A stretch of 64,000 nucleotides of DNA from Chelydra serpentina (lineage: Eukaryota > Chordata > Testudines > Chelydridae). The stretch spans positions 35,380,001 through 35,444,000 of the forward strand of contig JBAIAC010000010.1 in NCBI GenBank assembly GCA_037349315.1, in the 5' to 3' direction. A model generated the notes under the pieces. That model saw only the letters and a program-made list of their open reading frames with translations, searched no databases and was not told where the DNA came from. Made by a program: the position numbers and the translations under genes. Shown in pieces: positions 9,915 through 20,998 of this stretch; the first letter of the stretch is position 1, and every line of letters begins with the position of its first letter.

Positions 9915-12470
9915 AAACTGCAGAAAAACCTGAGAGTCTCTGGATTAAATTTAGAAGTGGGAGCAACAAGGGTAATGTCGTGGTGAGAGTCTGCTACAGA
10001 CCACCAGACCAGGGGGATGAGGTGGACGAGGCTTTCTTCCAGCAACTAACAGAAGTTACTAGATCACAGGCCCTGGTTCTCATGGGTGACTTTAATCACC
10101 CCGACATCTGCTGGGAGAGCAATACAGCGGTCCACAGACAATCCAGGAAGTTTTTGGAAAGTGTAGGGGACAATTTCCTGGTGCAAGTGCTGGAGGAACA
10201 AACTAGGGGAAAAGCTCTTCTTGACCTGCTGCTCACAAACAGGGAAGAAATAGTAGAGGAAGCAATAGTGGATGGGAACCCGGGAGGCAGTGACCATGAG
10301 ATGGTCGAGTTCAGGATCCTGACACAAGGAAGAAAGGAGAGCAGTAGAACAGAGACCCTGGACTTCAGAAAAGCAGACTTCGACTCCCTCAGGGAACTGA
10401 TGGGCAAGGTCCCCTGGGAGAATAACATGAGGGGGAAAGGAGTCGAGGAAAGCTGGCTGTATTTTAAAGAATCCTTATTGAGGTTGCAGGAACAAACCAT
10501 CCCGATGTGTAGAAAGAAAAGTAAATATGGCAGGCGACCAGCTTGGCTTAACAGTGAAATCCTTGCTCGTCTTAAACACAGAAAAGCAGCTTACAAGAAG
10601 TGGAAGATTGGACAAATGACTAGGGAGGAGTATAAAAATATTATTCAGGCATGCAGGAGTGAAATTAGGAAGGCCAAATCACACTTGGAGTTGCAGCTAG
10701 CTGGAGATGTTAGGAGTAACAAGAAGGGTTTCTTCAGGTATGTGAGCAACAAGAAGAAAGTCAAGGAAAGTGTGGGCCCCTTGCTGAATGAGGGAGGGAA
10801 CCTAGTGACAGAGGATGTGGAGAAAGCTAGTGTACTCAATGCTTTTTTTGCCTCTGTCTTCACAGGCAAGGTCAGCTCCCAGGCGGCTGCACTCCGCAGC
10901 ACGGTATGGGGAGGAGGTGACCAGCCCTCTGTGGAGAAAGAAGTAGTTCGGGACTATTTAGAAAAGCTGGACGAGCACAAGTCCATGGGGCCGGATGCAC
11001 TGCATCCGAGGGTGCTAAAGGAGTTGGCCGATGTGATTGCAGAGCCATTGGCCATTATCTTTGAAAACTCATGGCAATCGGGGGAGGTCCTGGATGACTG
11101 GAAAAAAGCTAATGTAGTGCCCATCTTTAAAAAAGGGAAGAAGGAAGATCCAGGGAACTACAGGCCAGTCAGTCTCACCTCAGTCCACTTAAAGGAGAGG
11201 AAAGTGATCAGGAACAGTCAGCATGGATTCACCAAGGGCAAGTCATGCCTGACTAACCTAATTGCCTTCTATGATGAGATAACTGGCTCTGTGGATGAGG
11301 GGAAAACAGTGGATGTGCTATTTCTTGACTTTAGCAAAGCTTTTGATACAGTCTCCCACAGTATTCTTGCCAGCAAGTTAGACGTATGGGCTGGATGAAT
11401 GGACGGTAAGGTGGATAGAAAACTGGCTAGATCGTTGGGCTCAACGGGTAGTGATCAATGGCTCCATATCTAGTTGGCAGCCGGTATCAAGCGGAGTGCC
11501 CCAAGGGTCAGTCCTGGGGCCGGTTTTGTTCAATATCTTCATTAATGATCTGGAGGATGGCATGGATTGCACCCTCAGCAAGTTTGCAGATGACACTAAA
11601 CTGGGAGGAGTGGTTGATATGCTGGAGGGTAGGGATGGAATACAGAGGGACTTAGACAAATTAGAGGATTGGGCCAAAAGAAATCTGATGAGGTTCAACA
11701 AGGACAAGTGCAGAGTCCTGCACTTAGGACGGAAGAATCCCATGCACTGCTACAGACTAGGGACCGAATGGCTGGGAAGCAGTTCTGCAGAAAAGGACCT
11801 AGGGGTTACAGTGGACGAAAAGCTGAATATGAGTCAACAGTGTGCCCTTGTTGCCAAGAAGGCTAATGGCATTTTGGATTGTATAAGTAGGGTCATTTCC
11901 AGCAGATCGAGGGACGTGATCATTCCCCTCTATTCGGCACAGGTGAGGCCTCATTTGGAGTACTGTGCCCAGTTTTGGGCCCCACACTACAAGAAGGATG
12001 TGGATAAATTGGAAAGAGTCCAGCGGAGGGCAACAAAAATGATTGGGGGCTGGAGCACATGACTTATGAGGAGAGGCTGAGGGAACTGGGATTGTTTAGC
12101 CTGCAGAAGAGAAGAATGAGGGGGGATTTAATAGCTGCTTTCAACTACCTGAAAGGGGGTTCCAAAGAGGATGGATCTAGACTGTTCTCAGTGGTAGAAG
12201 ATGACAGAACAAGGAGTAATGGTCTCACATTGCAGAGGGGGAGGTTTAGGTTGGATATTAGGAAAACCTTTTTCACTAGTAGGGTGGTGAAGCACTGGAA
12301 TGGGTTACCTAGGGAGGTGGTGGAATCTCCTTCCTTAGAGGTTTTTAAGGTCAGGCTTGACAAAGCCCTGGCTGGGATGATTTAGTTGGTGTTGGTCCTG
12401 CTTTGAGCAGGGGGTTGGACTAGATGGCCTCCTGAGGTCCCTTCCAACCCTGAGATTCTATGATTCTATG
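9915..12470 (+). mobile_element. CR1 LINE, 5'-truncated, nested in hAT
   Basis: About 2.55 kb in the + orientation. It starts inside the endonuclease domain and runs to the CR1 3' end, which finishes with two ATTCTATG units at 12455-12470. Full-length CR1s are typically about 4.5 kb, so ORF1 and the start of ORF2 are missing. A second, younger-looking copy of the same family lies at 49884-51109 on the minus strand. No clear TSD is visible, which is usual for CR1. Confidence 0.95.
9935..12385 (+). pseudogene. CR1 ORF2 (endonuclease + reverse transcriptase), truncated and frameshifted
   Basis: ORF2 nicks target DNA with an APE-type endonuclease and copies the LINE RNA with its reverse transcriptase. 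What remains of the endonuclease includes [10 protein letters not shown] (about 10085-10115) and SDHEMVEF (about 10289-10312). The reverse transcriptase follows, with NYRPVSL, the catalytic [10 protein letters not shown] box (about 11328-11357), PQGSVLGP and the FADD box (about 11584-11595). The open frame runs to 11398, shifts to a second frame (11451-12062) and back to the first (12059-12385). Against the minus-strand copy, the first break is a 2-base loss near 11381 and the second a 1-base loss near 12043. The N-terminus is missing, so the protein cannot be active. Identification is secure. Confidence 0.95.
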
Positions 12471-12634
12471 AACGGTGGGCCAGAGCACTGCCTGCGCAGT
12501 GGCGTGGCTCTAGGGGGACAGCAGGGGAGGGGCCGGGTTGAGCCTCCCCGGCCAGTAGCTCAGGGGCGGGACAGGAAGGGCCCGCGGGCCGAATGTGGCC
12601 CGCGGGCTGTAGTCTGCCCACTCCTGGTCTATCA

Positions 12635-13158
12635 GCTACTTCCTGACGACTGGTTTCGTTTAAACCTCAGCCTGCCCAGCCATGGCCTGAGTACTGGAGT
12701 CTTTTCAAAGTCTGTGAAGCCAGGGGTACGCTCCTCCTTCTGTTGTCAATGTTCAACTTGAAGGGAGGGGTGGGATGCACATGTTGTATCCGCTGGGGCG
12801 CACCCTGCTCTCTGGATCCTGCTAAACAGTCCCTGCCAAGGGAGACGTTTATCCCTAGCATGTAAAGGTAATTCTGAAGAGCAAATATATATATCCTTCA
12901 AATAGGATGTGCTTTTTGGTGCAATCAAAATTTTGATTTGGGGTGGACACACCAAACATCTTATGAAGGTTTAATTCCCCTCCACTTTTCTCACTGCAGG
13001 TTACTCAGAGCTCAAAGCCCTCTGAAGTCAATGGGAGCTTTCCCATTCAGTGGCCTCTTTGAACAGTCCACCCACCCTTATAGTGTTTGTGTCCATGTCT
13101 TTATTGTCCCTCTTCTTTCTCCATACCCTGCAGGACACAGTGAAGTAAATGGAGTTAC
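12635..13158. other. No gene recognised
   Basis: Between two hAT insertions. No motif or coding signal was seen. Confidence 0.55.
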
Positions 13159-13166
13159 CTCTATGC

Positions 13167-13488
13167 CAGGAGTCTCAAACATGCGGCCCGCGGAGCTCTT
13201 CCCTTTGGCCCACCAAGCTTCCCCCGCCCCCGCCACCTACCTCTAGGTGCTTCCCGCCACCAAGCCTCCAAACAGCTGTTGGCGGCTCTTCCCGCTTTCC
13301 AGGAGGGAGCGAGGAGCTGTGTGCACAGGGGAGGAGGCAGAGAAGAGGCGGGGCAGGGGAGGAGCCTCATGGAAGGGGTGGAGTGGGGGCTGGGACAGCA
13401 AGGGGAGTGTGTGTCAGTGATGCGGCCCTCGGGCCAATGCACTAGTCCTCATGTGCCCCTCATGGTCATTTAAATTTGAGACCCTCTG
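13167..13488. mobile_element. Non-autonomous hAT element (CAGGAGTCTCAAAC family)
   Basis: The left end CAGGAGTCTCAAACATG mirrors the right end TTTGAGACCCTCTG. TSD ctctatgc (13159-13166) versus ctctatgt (13489-13496), 7 of 8. The interior contains gcggcccgcggagc and related GC-rich blocks and no transposase. Overlapping short ORFs on both strands here are GC-driven. Confidence 0.85.
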
Positions 13489-13496
13489 CTCTATGT

Positions 13497-14165
13497 CATC
13501 GGGGGAGGGGAGTATGATAGCTTGGTTGACAAAGCAGCATTCTAAAAGTTCTGTGAGCAGTCCTCAGAAAAGCTGCCTAAAACAGTCTTTCCCCTCAGAA
13601 AGAGCTGTCTGTATTTTTGAATTTCCAGTGGTACCAATTAAATGCTGATAGATTATTAATGAATGAAGTATTCTGCAAGGATTTCTGCTGCAAAGCTACC
13701 CTGGAGTTAGATCAGCTGTTCTGTGCACCCTGATTCCTTTGAACCCTACCAGAAAGTTCCTTTATGTTAGTGTTGAGACAAACAGCTTTAAAACTGTGTG
13801 TGCATCTACTCTATTTATAGCAAAAAATAAAATAATATAACCCCAGAAGAACAAAGCATGTCTCCCAAATACACTAGCCTAAAAATTTGTAAGAGCACAC
13901 AACAGCCAGGGATGAATCTGACACCAGGAAACAAAGGCAACACGTTCTATTTAACCTGCAAGTTTTCCTCATGGTGCTGTCAAGTGCTTTTAGCCTGATG
14001 TGGGCATGCTATGGAAGCAGTGAGCCTCAATGTGGCTGACTGTGAGGAGGAAGGGTGATGGTGGCTTTGAGTCCTTAATGCATATACCTCTTAATACAGG
14101 TAGTGTGAGGTATTTGTTTTTAAACTAGCAGTTTATGAGAGGCATTAGAGAAATACTGATCTCAG
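13497..14165. other. No gene recognised
   Basis: AT-rich sequence without recognisable repeats or exons. Confidence 0.55.
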
Positions 14166-14498
14166 CAGGGGTGAAAGTAAAATTTCTCCTTTACTGGTCC
14201 AGGGGGGCAGCTTTGCCCCATCCCCGGAAGGGGCGGAACCTCCGGTGGAAGAGGCGGGATTGGGGGGGCTCAGCATCCCCCCCCAGCCCGCCTGCCCACG
14301 CCACCTGGGGCTGCAGCGGCAATTTAAAGGGCCCAGGGTTCCAATCGCTGCCACGGTAGCAGCAGCGGCTGGAGCCCCAGGCCCTTTTAAATCGCCAGCC
14401 CCAGGGTAGCTGCTCCTTTCCCCCTTCTCTTTCTTCCCCCCCCCCCCCATCGGCGGCTTTAACGTCACTGCTGCTTTTGCGCCCCCACATTGGCGGCC
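14166..14498 (+). mobile_element. hAT-derived fragment, right end missing
   Basis: It begins CAGGGGTGAAAGTAA, a known style of hAT end, then is GC-rich with a C run near 14440. It stops abruptly at the duplicated 42-bp segment. No right end is found, so this is a truncated or rearranged copy. Confidence 0.5.
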
Positions 14499-14540
14499 CT
14501 TTTCTTGGGGCACCATTTGGTCTTGCTAGTCCTTCCCCAG
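14499..14540 (+). repeat. 42-bp segment duplicated from or to 9060-9101
   Basis: Matches 9060-9101 at 41 of 42 positions and lies precisely between the hAT fragment on its left and the TAGGGTTGCCA-family fragment on its right. Confidence 0.8.
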
Positions 14541-15118
14541 CTCAGGACTGGGGCAGGGAGTTGGGGTATGGGAGGGGGGCAGGGCTCTGGGCTGGGGGTG
14601 CAGGTTCTGGGGTGGGGCTTCAGAAGAAGGGTTTGGGGTGCAGGAAGGGGGCCCAGGTTTCAGGGGGGCTCAGGGCTGGGGCAGGGGATTGGGGTGTGCG
14701 GTTGGGGTGCAGGCTTACCTCGGGCAGCTCCCGGTCAGCGGCACAGTGGGGGTGCTAAGGCAGGCTTTCTGGCTGTCCAGGCCCCGCGGACTATGCTGCA
14801 CCCCAGAAGCGGTCAGCAGGAGGTCCAGCTCCTAGGGAGACACGCGCAAGTGGCTCTGCACGGCTGTCGACTGCAGGCACCGACCCCCCCCAGCTGCCAT
14901 TGGCTGATTCCTGGCCAATGGGAGTGCGAAGCCGGGGCTTGGGGCGGGGGCAGCGCACGGAGCCCTGTAGCCGCCCCTGCCTAGGAGCCAGACCTGCTGC
15001 TGGCTGCTTCCTGGGCACAGCATGCTGTTAGAACAGGTGGCAACTAGCCTGCCTTAGCCGGGAAGCACTACTGATGGGACTCTTAATGGCCCAGTCGATG
15101 GTGCTGACCAGAGCTGCC
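14541..15118 (-). mobile_element. TAGGGTTGCCA-family hAT fragment, inverted relative to 6966-7781
   Basis: On the minus strand it reproduces the order seen at 7021-7500: a segment like ggtcagcacc, then ggccattaa, then gctaaggcaggct, then a G/C-rich stretch with repeated ggggtgcagg-type blocks. Both terminal repeats are missing, so it is internal sequence only. ORFs on both strands here arise from GC richness. Confidence 0.6.
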
Positions 15119-15788
15119 TAGAAAGAGGAAAAGCATGCTATGTCTGTATTTGGAGAAGAGCTTGCCAAAAAGTTTTTTGTCTTGCTTGAGTTATCTATTG
15201 AAAGTAACTAGGGCTTATTTAAATGTCATAATTGAATCCTGAACGGAAGCAATGAAAACGAACAATTACACTGGTTGATAAACATGCAAAGAAAATCTAT
15301 ATGCTGCCATATGCAAAGCTTTGGGACATTTTCACAGGGAAAGCCCTGCATTCCACTGTGCCAGTGAAGATCACCAGTGTAGCAAAGGACACTGACCATC
15401 CCAATCTGGGTGCATACTTGGCACTTGACATCTGAACAAAAAAATGTGTTTTGCTGGTAGAGGTCACAGGATGCCTGGGTTCACCGCTGTCTAGAAGCAG
15501 GTGATTTTAAGATGGGTTTTAGATGTTGGAGACAGACTTAGGATCAACGCCATGAACTATGGGAAGAGTACTTTAGACTTGGAGCAGAAGATTGAAGGGA
15601 GACCTTCTAGAGTTGAAGCAGTAGACGTTTGAAGAATAATTAATTTCTCTGCTGCTGAAGAAATGGATCGAAGAACCTTCCCTTTATATGGAAGTATGCT
15701 CGGTTATGTATTTTTTGGGAAGGGGGTGTTAATCCACAATGGAAAATCTTTATGATTTTAAAAATAGAGATTGCATGGGATCTCCTTG
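15119..15788. other. No gene recognised
   Basis: No assignable feature. Confidence 0.5.
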
Positions 15789-16213
15789 TGACACTCTATA
15801 CCTTGGGGGAGCGACCTGTAACCTCCATATTCCTCATTTATATATAATTGTGATCGTGCATATAAAGCATGCCATGTAAGGTATCAGGGGAAAGGTTATG
15901 ATCTGCTGAAAGTCACTGTTCTATCTAAATATGTATATCATTAGTGCATATGAAGTTATGAGTTTGTGTTGTATGGTTGTCAGTAAAACATGCTGTAAGT
16001 TGGGGAATAAGCCAGATATTAGCTTCCCAGAGACAACAGCAAGGAAAGTAACCAATGCCCAGGTGTGTCTTAAACAATCATCAACAGCCATTGTGCAGCA
16101 AGGGAGTTATAATTCAATGATTCACCTGCGTGAGGCCACACCAAGAGACTTACTCAACCTTGCCTGGGGACTCAGCAATGCACTCAGATATGCTTGGACT
16201 TGTATTCTCCATG

Positions 16214-16498
16214 CAGGGCCGGCTCCAGGCACCAGCTTGGGGCAGCAGGCGAGAATGGGGCGGCAGTCTGAGTCCCGCGGCGGCAACTGGGCAACAGGTC
16301 CGCCACTCTCCCCATGCCGCCGCGGACTGGGACTGCCTGCGTCGGGGAGCAGGGCAGTCCCAGTCCGCAAGCAGACGTAGCGGGACCCTGCCCCCGACGC
16401 AGGCAGGCGTCGGGGGCGTGGCCCCTCTATGTCTGCCTGCATCAGGAGCGGGGCTGCTACCCCTGCCTGGGGCGGCAAAATTGTTAGAGCCACCCCTG
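16214..16498. mobile_element. Non-autonomous hAT element (CAGGGCCGGCTC family)
   Basis: Perfect 8-bp TSD tctccatg at 16206-16213 and 16499-16506. The left end CAGGGCCGGCTCCAGG mirrors the right end TTAGAGCCACCCCTG. The GC-rich interior has long self-complementary stretches (around gcgtcgggg / ccccgacgc). Family members also lie at 28290-28600 and, inverted and enlarged, at 36566-37210. It split the LTR-like unit after that had inserted. Confidence 0.9.
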
Positions 16499-16521
16499 TC
16501 TCCATGCACATGGACTAAGGG

Positions 16522-16528
16522 TATAAAA
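16522..16528 (+). promoter_or_regulatory. TATA-like box of the LTR-like unit
   Basis: TATAAAA, 413 bases before an AATAAA at 16935-16940, within the same unit. Activity is unknown. Confidence 0.35.
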
Positions 16529-17333
16529 CAAAACACAGTGGTCACAGGCTTGGCCATTTCTTCTGCCCCCCCAATGCTGCAAGCAACAAGGATTCTCAAA
16601 AGACTGAAGACTCCAACAGAGGAGATTGGCCCAGGTTTCAAGGGTAAAATCTGTGTGCTATGAACTGCAATATCCAGTGGGGTGTGAGAAGCTGCTTAAT
16701 CTAGATGTTGCCCACTCTAATAAGGTTGAGTTTAGACTGCATGCTTATATTTTCTTTTCTTTTTGGTAACCACTCAGACTTTTTGCCTATCACTTATAAT
16801 CTATCTTTTGTATACAATACTTGTTTTACTGTTTATCTTTACCTATGAGTTCGCCTGAAGTGTTTGGTAAATCTGCTCAGGTTTACAAAGGCTGGTGTAT
16901 ATCCACTTTCCATTGATGAAGTGGTGAACCAATGAATAAACTTGCACTACCTGTTTTGAGCAGTGCAAGATGATATATGCCTGAGGTACAAGGCTGGGAG
17001 CTGGGGGGATTTGGCTGGTGCCTTTCTCCGTGTGATTCATGAGCGGCTCTGGGAGCATTCGTGCAATCTAACTGGGTGTGGGGCTCCACATCACTCAGCC
17101 ACAACCACATAACAGTGCCTGCAGGGGTTTGCTGCCTGTCACTAGCAAAGCATTGTGAGAGACAGCCCAGGCTGGAGAGTTAAGGGGGCACAACGGTCCC
17201 ATGGTCCCAGGCTGCACCTCGGGGATCCCATCACAGTCCTTCTCATTTATCTATAGCTCATCAGTTGCTGGCATTTATAAGCATTCACTTCTAAGCAGCT
17301 AAAGCTTGAAAATTGGCCATGGATTGCCAAGTT

Positions 17334-17490
17334 AGGAACATAGGACTGGACTGGAGCTCCTGGGTCATTGAGTTCAGTCCCTTCTTTTGCACGCAACTTC
17401 ATCATATAATCCCATTCATAAATTTATCAAGTTCCATGTTAAAACTACTTCTTGTGTCTGCCCCTACTACTTATATTGGAAGTTACTGTT
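17334..17490 (-). mobile_element. CR1-clade LINE 3'-end fragment, minus strand
   Basis: The block around aggaacataggactggac, then tcattgagttcagtccc, resembles the reverse complement of a CR1 ORF2 end plus tail, and further on the tcaagttccatgtt / actacttcttgtg region fits the same source. Diverged, and its limits are approximate. Confidence 0.5.
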
Positions 17491-20038
17491 ACAAACTCTT
17501 GGGTATTCATTGGATTGATGTCAATAGTGATTTGGGGTGTCTTAGTCGATGCCTGAGACCTCTTAAATGGGATATGGTTTTCAGAAAGCACTGAGCACCC
17601 AATCTCTGAAAATCAGATCGCTGTAAGGTGCTTCAGGATGGGAACTGAAATTATTCACCTGTGAAACTTTAGTTGAGGATGTGTATCCAAACAGCTTGAT
17701 CTGAGAAAATGTGGCTAAAAATGTTGAGCTGCTTTTCTTGAGATGCCCGATATATCCTAGTTCCATTTGAGCCAGTAATGCCATTAGAATAGCCATTCTC
17801 TGGGTATTTTGGCACTTCCACTACTCGCTTTAGCTGAATAGGGAAGTGTAGGGAGAATAAACATGATCTTTGTTCCAAACGTTTATGAACCGCAGGAAAG
17901 GTTTGGGTTGAATTTTGTATTATGATCCAATGAATTCTTTATCTGAGACAATTTGCCCATCCCTAATTTTTTTTTAATATTTGATTTTGTATTATCAAAA
18001 TACTTATGGACTAGATTTGTGATCAGCAGCAAATGGCTCCAATAGAAATTCCCCAACAGGGACCTAGAAGGGGAGAGAGAAGCTCAATGCTGGTCACATT
18101 TCACAACCTGAGTAAGAGACTTGTGACTTTTTTTCCTAAGGTGAAACTGCAAAGACGGTGAGAGATGATCAGTCTCCTGGAATTGAGCAGGGTTCCTAAT
18201 TATTGGGACAGATCCCAATGTGGAAGATGAAGTCAGTGGAGCGATGCTGATTTACATCCTCAGAAGATCTGCCCATTATTTGTAACTGGGTTATAAGAGG
18301 GTCTGGGATATAACAAGCTTGCATACAGGCTCAGTAATGCTTTAATGATGCGAGCCTCTCCTGCAGCTCCACTCTACGGTCTGCTCTTCATTATATGCCC
18401 TCGTTATCTCCCCTTCTTCGTTTTCCCCCAGGGAGATTTTAAAGCTGCCTGCTATTATTGCCTTCACCACCTATCTACTGTTTACTTGAGCCTCCAGGAT
18501 GGCAAACAAACTCCTTAGGATTCATAGTCTTACAACACATTCCTGTAGTGTCCTGTGTTTGTTAATTATTTTGTATGTATTTACTGGGATATGGCACAGA
18601 TCACAAGGAATTTATTTAGTATTTGATGTGAATTCCATAGTTAGCTAGCATCAGTTGAATAGGCCTTTCAATAAAATAACACCTTGAACAATAGATTAGA
18701 CCCTGCTGAGCCTACTTTGTTTTAGAAAGTTTAGATTCAAAGACCTGAGGAATGGGACACACTTTTCACCTCAGTGCATCGGGCTACAAGGTAAGACACT
18801 CCATAGAAGTCTGTTTCAGGGATAGTAGAAGGGAACTGCAGGTTTGGGGGTTGTTTTAGACACTAATCAAAAGACACTGCATTTGTCCATTGGCTACTTG
18901 TATTTTGCTTGTGTGAGCAGCATGAAAGGACTAGCCCTGCAGTCTTTACTCATGCAAAACATCAATGGGAGTGTTATTCCCTAAACTCTGCAAGACTGGG
19001 CCCTATAATTAACCATACAGCAATGATTATTGTTACTATTATTAACCGCAAACTAGGCACTTTATAGATTATAAATTTTGAGTTTGGGAGCTCAGAGAAA
19101 GGGGAGGTTGCTGTCATTGCAGGAAAAATAATCAAAGCTTGGATTCTCTGGCTGGCAGCACTTTGGTGAAGAGTTTGCTTCAAAAAGAGACTCGTGTAGC
19201 AAAGAGTTAAGACTGTCCATAAACAGCACCCAAGCCTGAATGCAGCTTGCTCTCCCAACTCAGACACCAGTGCTGCTATGAAATTGCTTTGAGCTGGGAG
19301 AGCATTCTGGGTAATGAGGTGTAAAGGAGTATACCCAAAGTGAATCAGAAATGTGTAATGAGAGACGAGGTTTCAAATGTTTCTGCTTTTTGCTTTCAGA
19401 CCCTTGAGGGCATTGATGCTTAGCTCTTCCAACTGCAAAGGAAAAAAGCAAGCAAAATTGAAAGTTTCTTTGTACAGATTACTTGACTTGAAAATAAGTT
19501 CAGCGCATGTGCTGGATGGGCATTAGTTTCCCTCCAAAATATACACTTTGTATTTCTGGTAGGCCCACAAGGTGAAGAGCACCTTCTTCAGTGATGTGCT
19601 GGAAGGAGTTCCAGGGAGGCCTTCTGTTAAGTTTACCAGTAAACTGGAGGAAGAGCTGGGATGATTCCCCCTGGCCTCTGGGGGAGCTGTCTCCTCTCTG
19701 GATGCTAATAAACCATCCTTGCTGCAGATTACTTTTATTCCTTGTGTTCATTTAAAAACATACTTCTAAAGAGCAGTTTTATAAGGGTTTGAAATGCCCC
19801 AGAATTCACAGGAAGGTAGGCCTCTCCTAAAAAATCTCTGCTCCTCCATCCCATTCAGATGACACCAGTTGAACATTGTTGCACCATCAATAGACTTGTG
19901 CCAGTCCATAAAGGGAATAACTATCCTGAATTAACTGAAGGCTTTTTCATCAGGAGATAGACATGACTGTGCACACATGCCTGCCTTCATCTAAAAAGAT
20001 TATTTCTATCGGTGGAACTGTTGCATGTAGACCTAGTC
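17491..20038. other. No gene recognised; weak palindromic repeat near 18930-19010
   Basis: Mostly featureless. The stretch 18930-19010 has inverted flanks of the ccctgcagtctttactc / gcaagactgggccc type around a catcaatgggag centre, like other small palindromic repeats in this window. Minus-strand ORFs around 18974-19751 show no family. Confidence 0.5.
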
Positions 20039-20041
20039 TTA

Positions 20042-20306
20042 GGCCTGGTCCACACTAGGGGCGGGGGGTCGATCTAAGATACGTGAATAACGTAGCTGAA
20101 GTCGAATATCTTAGATCGATTTTTAAAAGTACTTACCGTGGTCCACACGGCAGCATGCAGGCTCCCCCGTCGACTCCACTTACTCCTCGCGCGGAGCTGG
20201 AGTTCCGGTGTCGACGGGGAGCACTTCTGGGATCGATTTATCGCATATAGACAAGACGTGATAAATCGATCCCAGAACATCGATCGCTACCCATGTGGAT
20301 GTAGCC
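20042..20306. mobile_element. Harbinger miniature element (MITE)
   Basis: Starts GGCCTGGTCCACACTA and ends CCATGTGGATGTAGCC, flanked by tta on both sides (20039-20041 and 20307-20309), the 3-bp TSD typical of Harbinger. It contains mirrored gatctaagat / atcttagatc and gatcgatttatc / gataaatcgatc blocks. Non-coding, mobilised if at all by an autonomous Harbinger such as that at 41096. Confidence 0.85.
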
Positions 20307-20309
20307 TTA

Positions 20310-20857
20310 GGAAGACCCTGACACTCCACTGTGTTTCATTGGGGTGACTGGAATCACACTGGTATAACTGTCAGACCCAATATATTTAGCAGGAAGAAAG
20401 TATAATTTTCTCTGGAAGGTGCAGCTTTATATAAGTTTATTTGCTAGTGATGGCTCCTCTTTACCTGCTCATGTTCAAGCTAGTCTACACACACACTTGC
20501 ATTGAAATAACTAAAGATTTGAATTAAAATTGGTTTAGTGATTTTGTTACAAGTCTGCTTCCATACAAAAATGGCTTAGGTCAATTTAATTAAAATCCAG
20601 CGAAGGGAGAAAAAAAAAAGGGAGGAGGGGCTTAAAATTGAAAAAAAAAACACTTCTTTGAATCAAAATGGAACAAATCTTTGTGATCTGAAACTAAATT
20701 AAAATGCATTTTTCATGTACATTTCCATTTCTTGTGGAGTCATTTTTCAACAAAATATGTTTTCAAAGAGCTGTAATCTCTGGGGTTTAGTTCAGGCCCA
20801 TCTTTAATTTTTTTTTTTAACCTATCTCCTGTCAGCACTAATGATGATGAAAGTTTC
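20310..20857. other. No gene; possible Harbinger-type remnant near 20478-20600
   Basis: The segment beginning agctagtctacacacac and containing ggtttagtgattttg resembles one half of a Harbinger-type miniature element, but I could not find its other end. Confidence 0.35.
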
Positions 20858-20865
20858 CTGTAAAT

Positions 20866-20990
20866 TAGAGTGACCAGATGTCCCGTTTTTATAGGGACAG
20901 TCCCGTTTTGGGGGACTTTTTCCTATATAGGCGCCTATTACCCCCCCATCCCCTGTCCCGTTTTTTCACAGTTGCGATCTGGTCACCCTG
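20866..20990. mobile_element. hAT-like miniature element (TAGGGTGACCA family)
   Basis: Perfect 8-bp TSD ctgtaaat at 20858-20865 and 20991-20998. Ends TAGAGTGACCAGAT and ATCTGGTCACCCTG are inverted. Same length class and internal gtcccg repeats as 1127-1249. Confidence 0.9.
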
Positions 20991-20998
20991 CTGTAAAT

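Larger units (their letters stand above)
9444..12626. mobile_element. hAT element interrupted by a nested CR1
   Basis: Perfect 8-bp TSD gtctatca at 9436-9443 and 12627-12634. Ends are inverted: CAAGCGTGGGCAAACT on the left, and the reverse complement of the right end reads CAGGAGTGGGCAGACTAC. Adjacent blocks rich in GGCCC/GGGCC also mirror each other. The hAT portions are 9444 to about 9914 and about 12471 to 12626, C-rich and non-coding. The CR1 inserted after the hAT, which gives a relative order for the two events. Confidence 0.9.
15789..17235 (+). mobile_element. LTR-like unit with a nested hAT
   Basis: The unit begins GTGACACTC and ends CCCATCACAG, with tcctt directly outside both ends (15784-15788 and 17236-17240), a possible 5-bp TSD. 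It holds a TATA-like box (16522-16528) and a downstream AATAAA (16935-16940), the order expected for U3-R-U5 of a long terminal repeat. About 1.15 kb without the inserted hAT. No gag or pol sequence adjoins it, so it would be a solo LTR or another non-autonomous element. The type is inferred. Its open frame 15931-16380 has no recognisable domain. Confidence 0.5.

Noticed and set aside
14145..14984. Long GC-rich ORFs on both strands
   Set aside because: Composition effect in hAT-derived sequence; no domain or splice context.
15931..16380. 149-codon ORF starting in the LTR-like unit
   Set aside because: Runs from the LTR-like unit into the inserted hAT, so it is an accidental frame.
16122..16663. 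ORFs of 129-177 codons on both strands
   Set aside because: They cross the nested hAT boundaries, so they cannot be one old gene.
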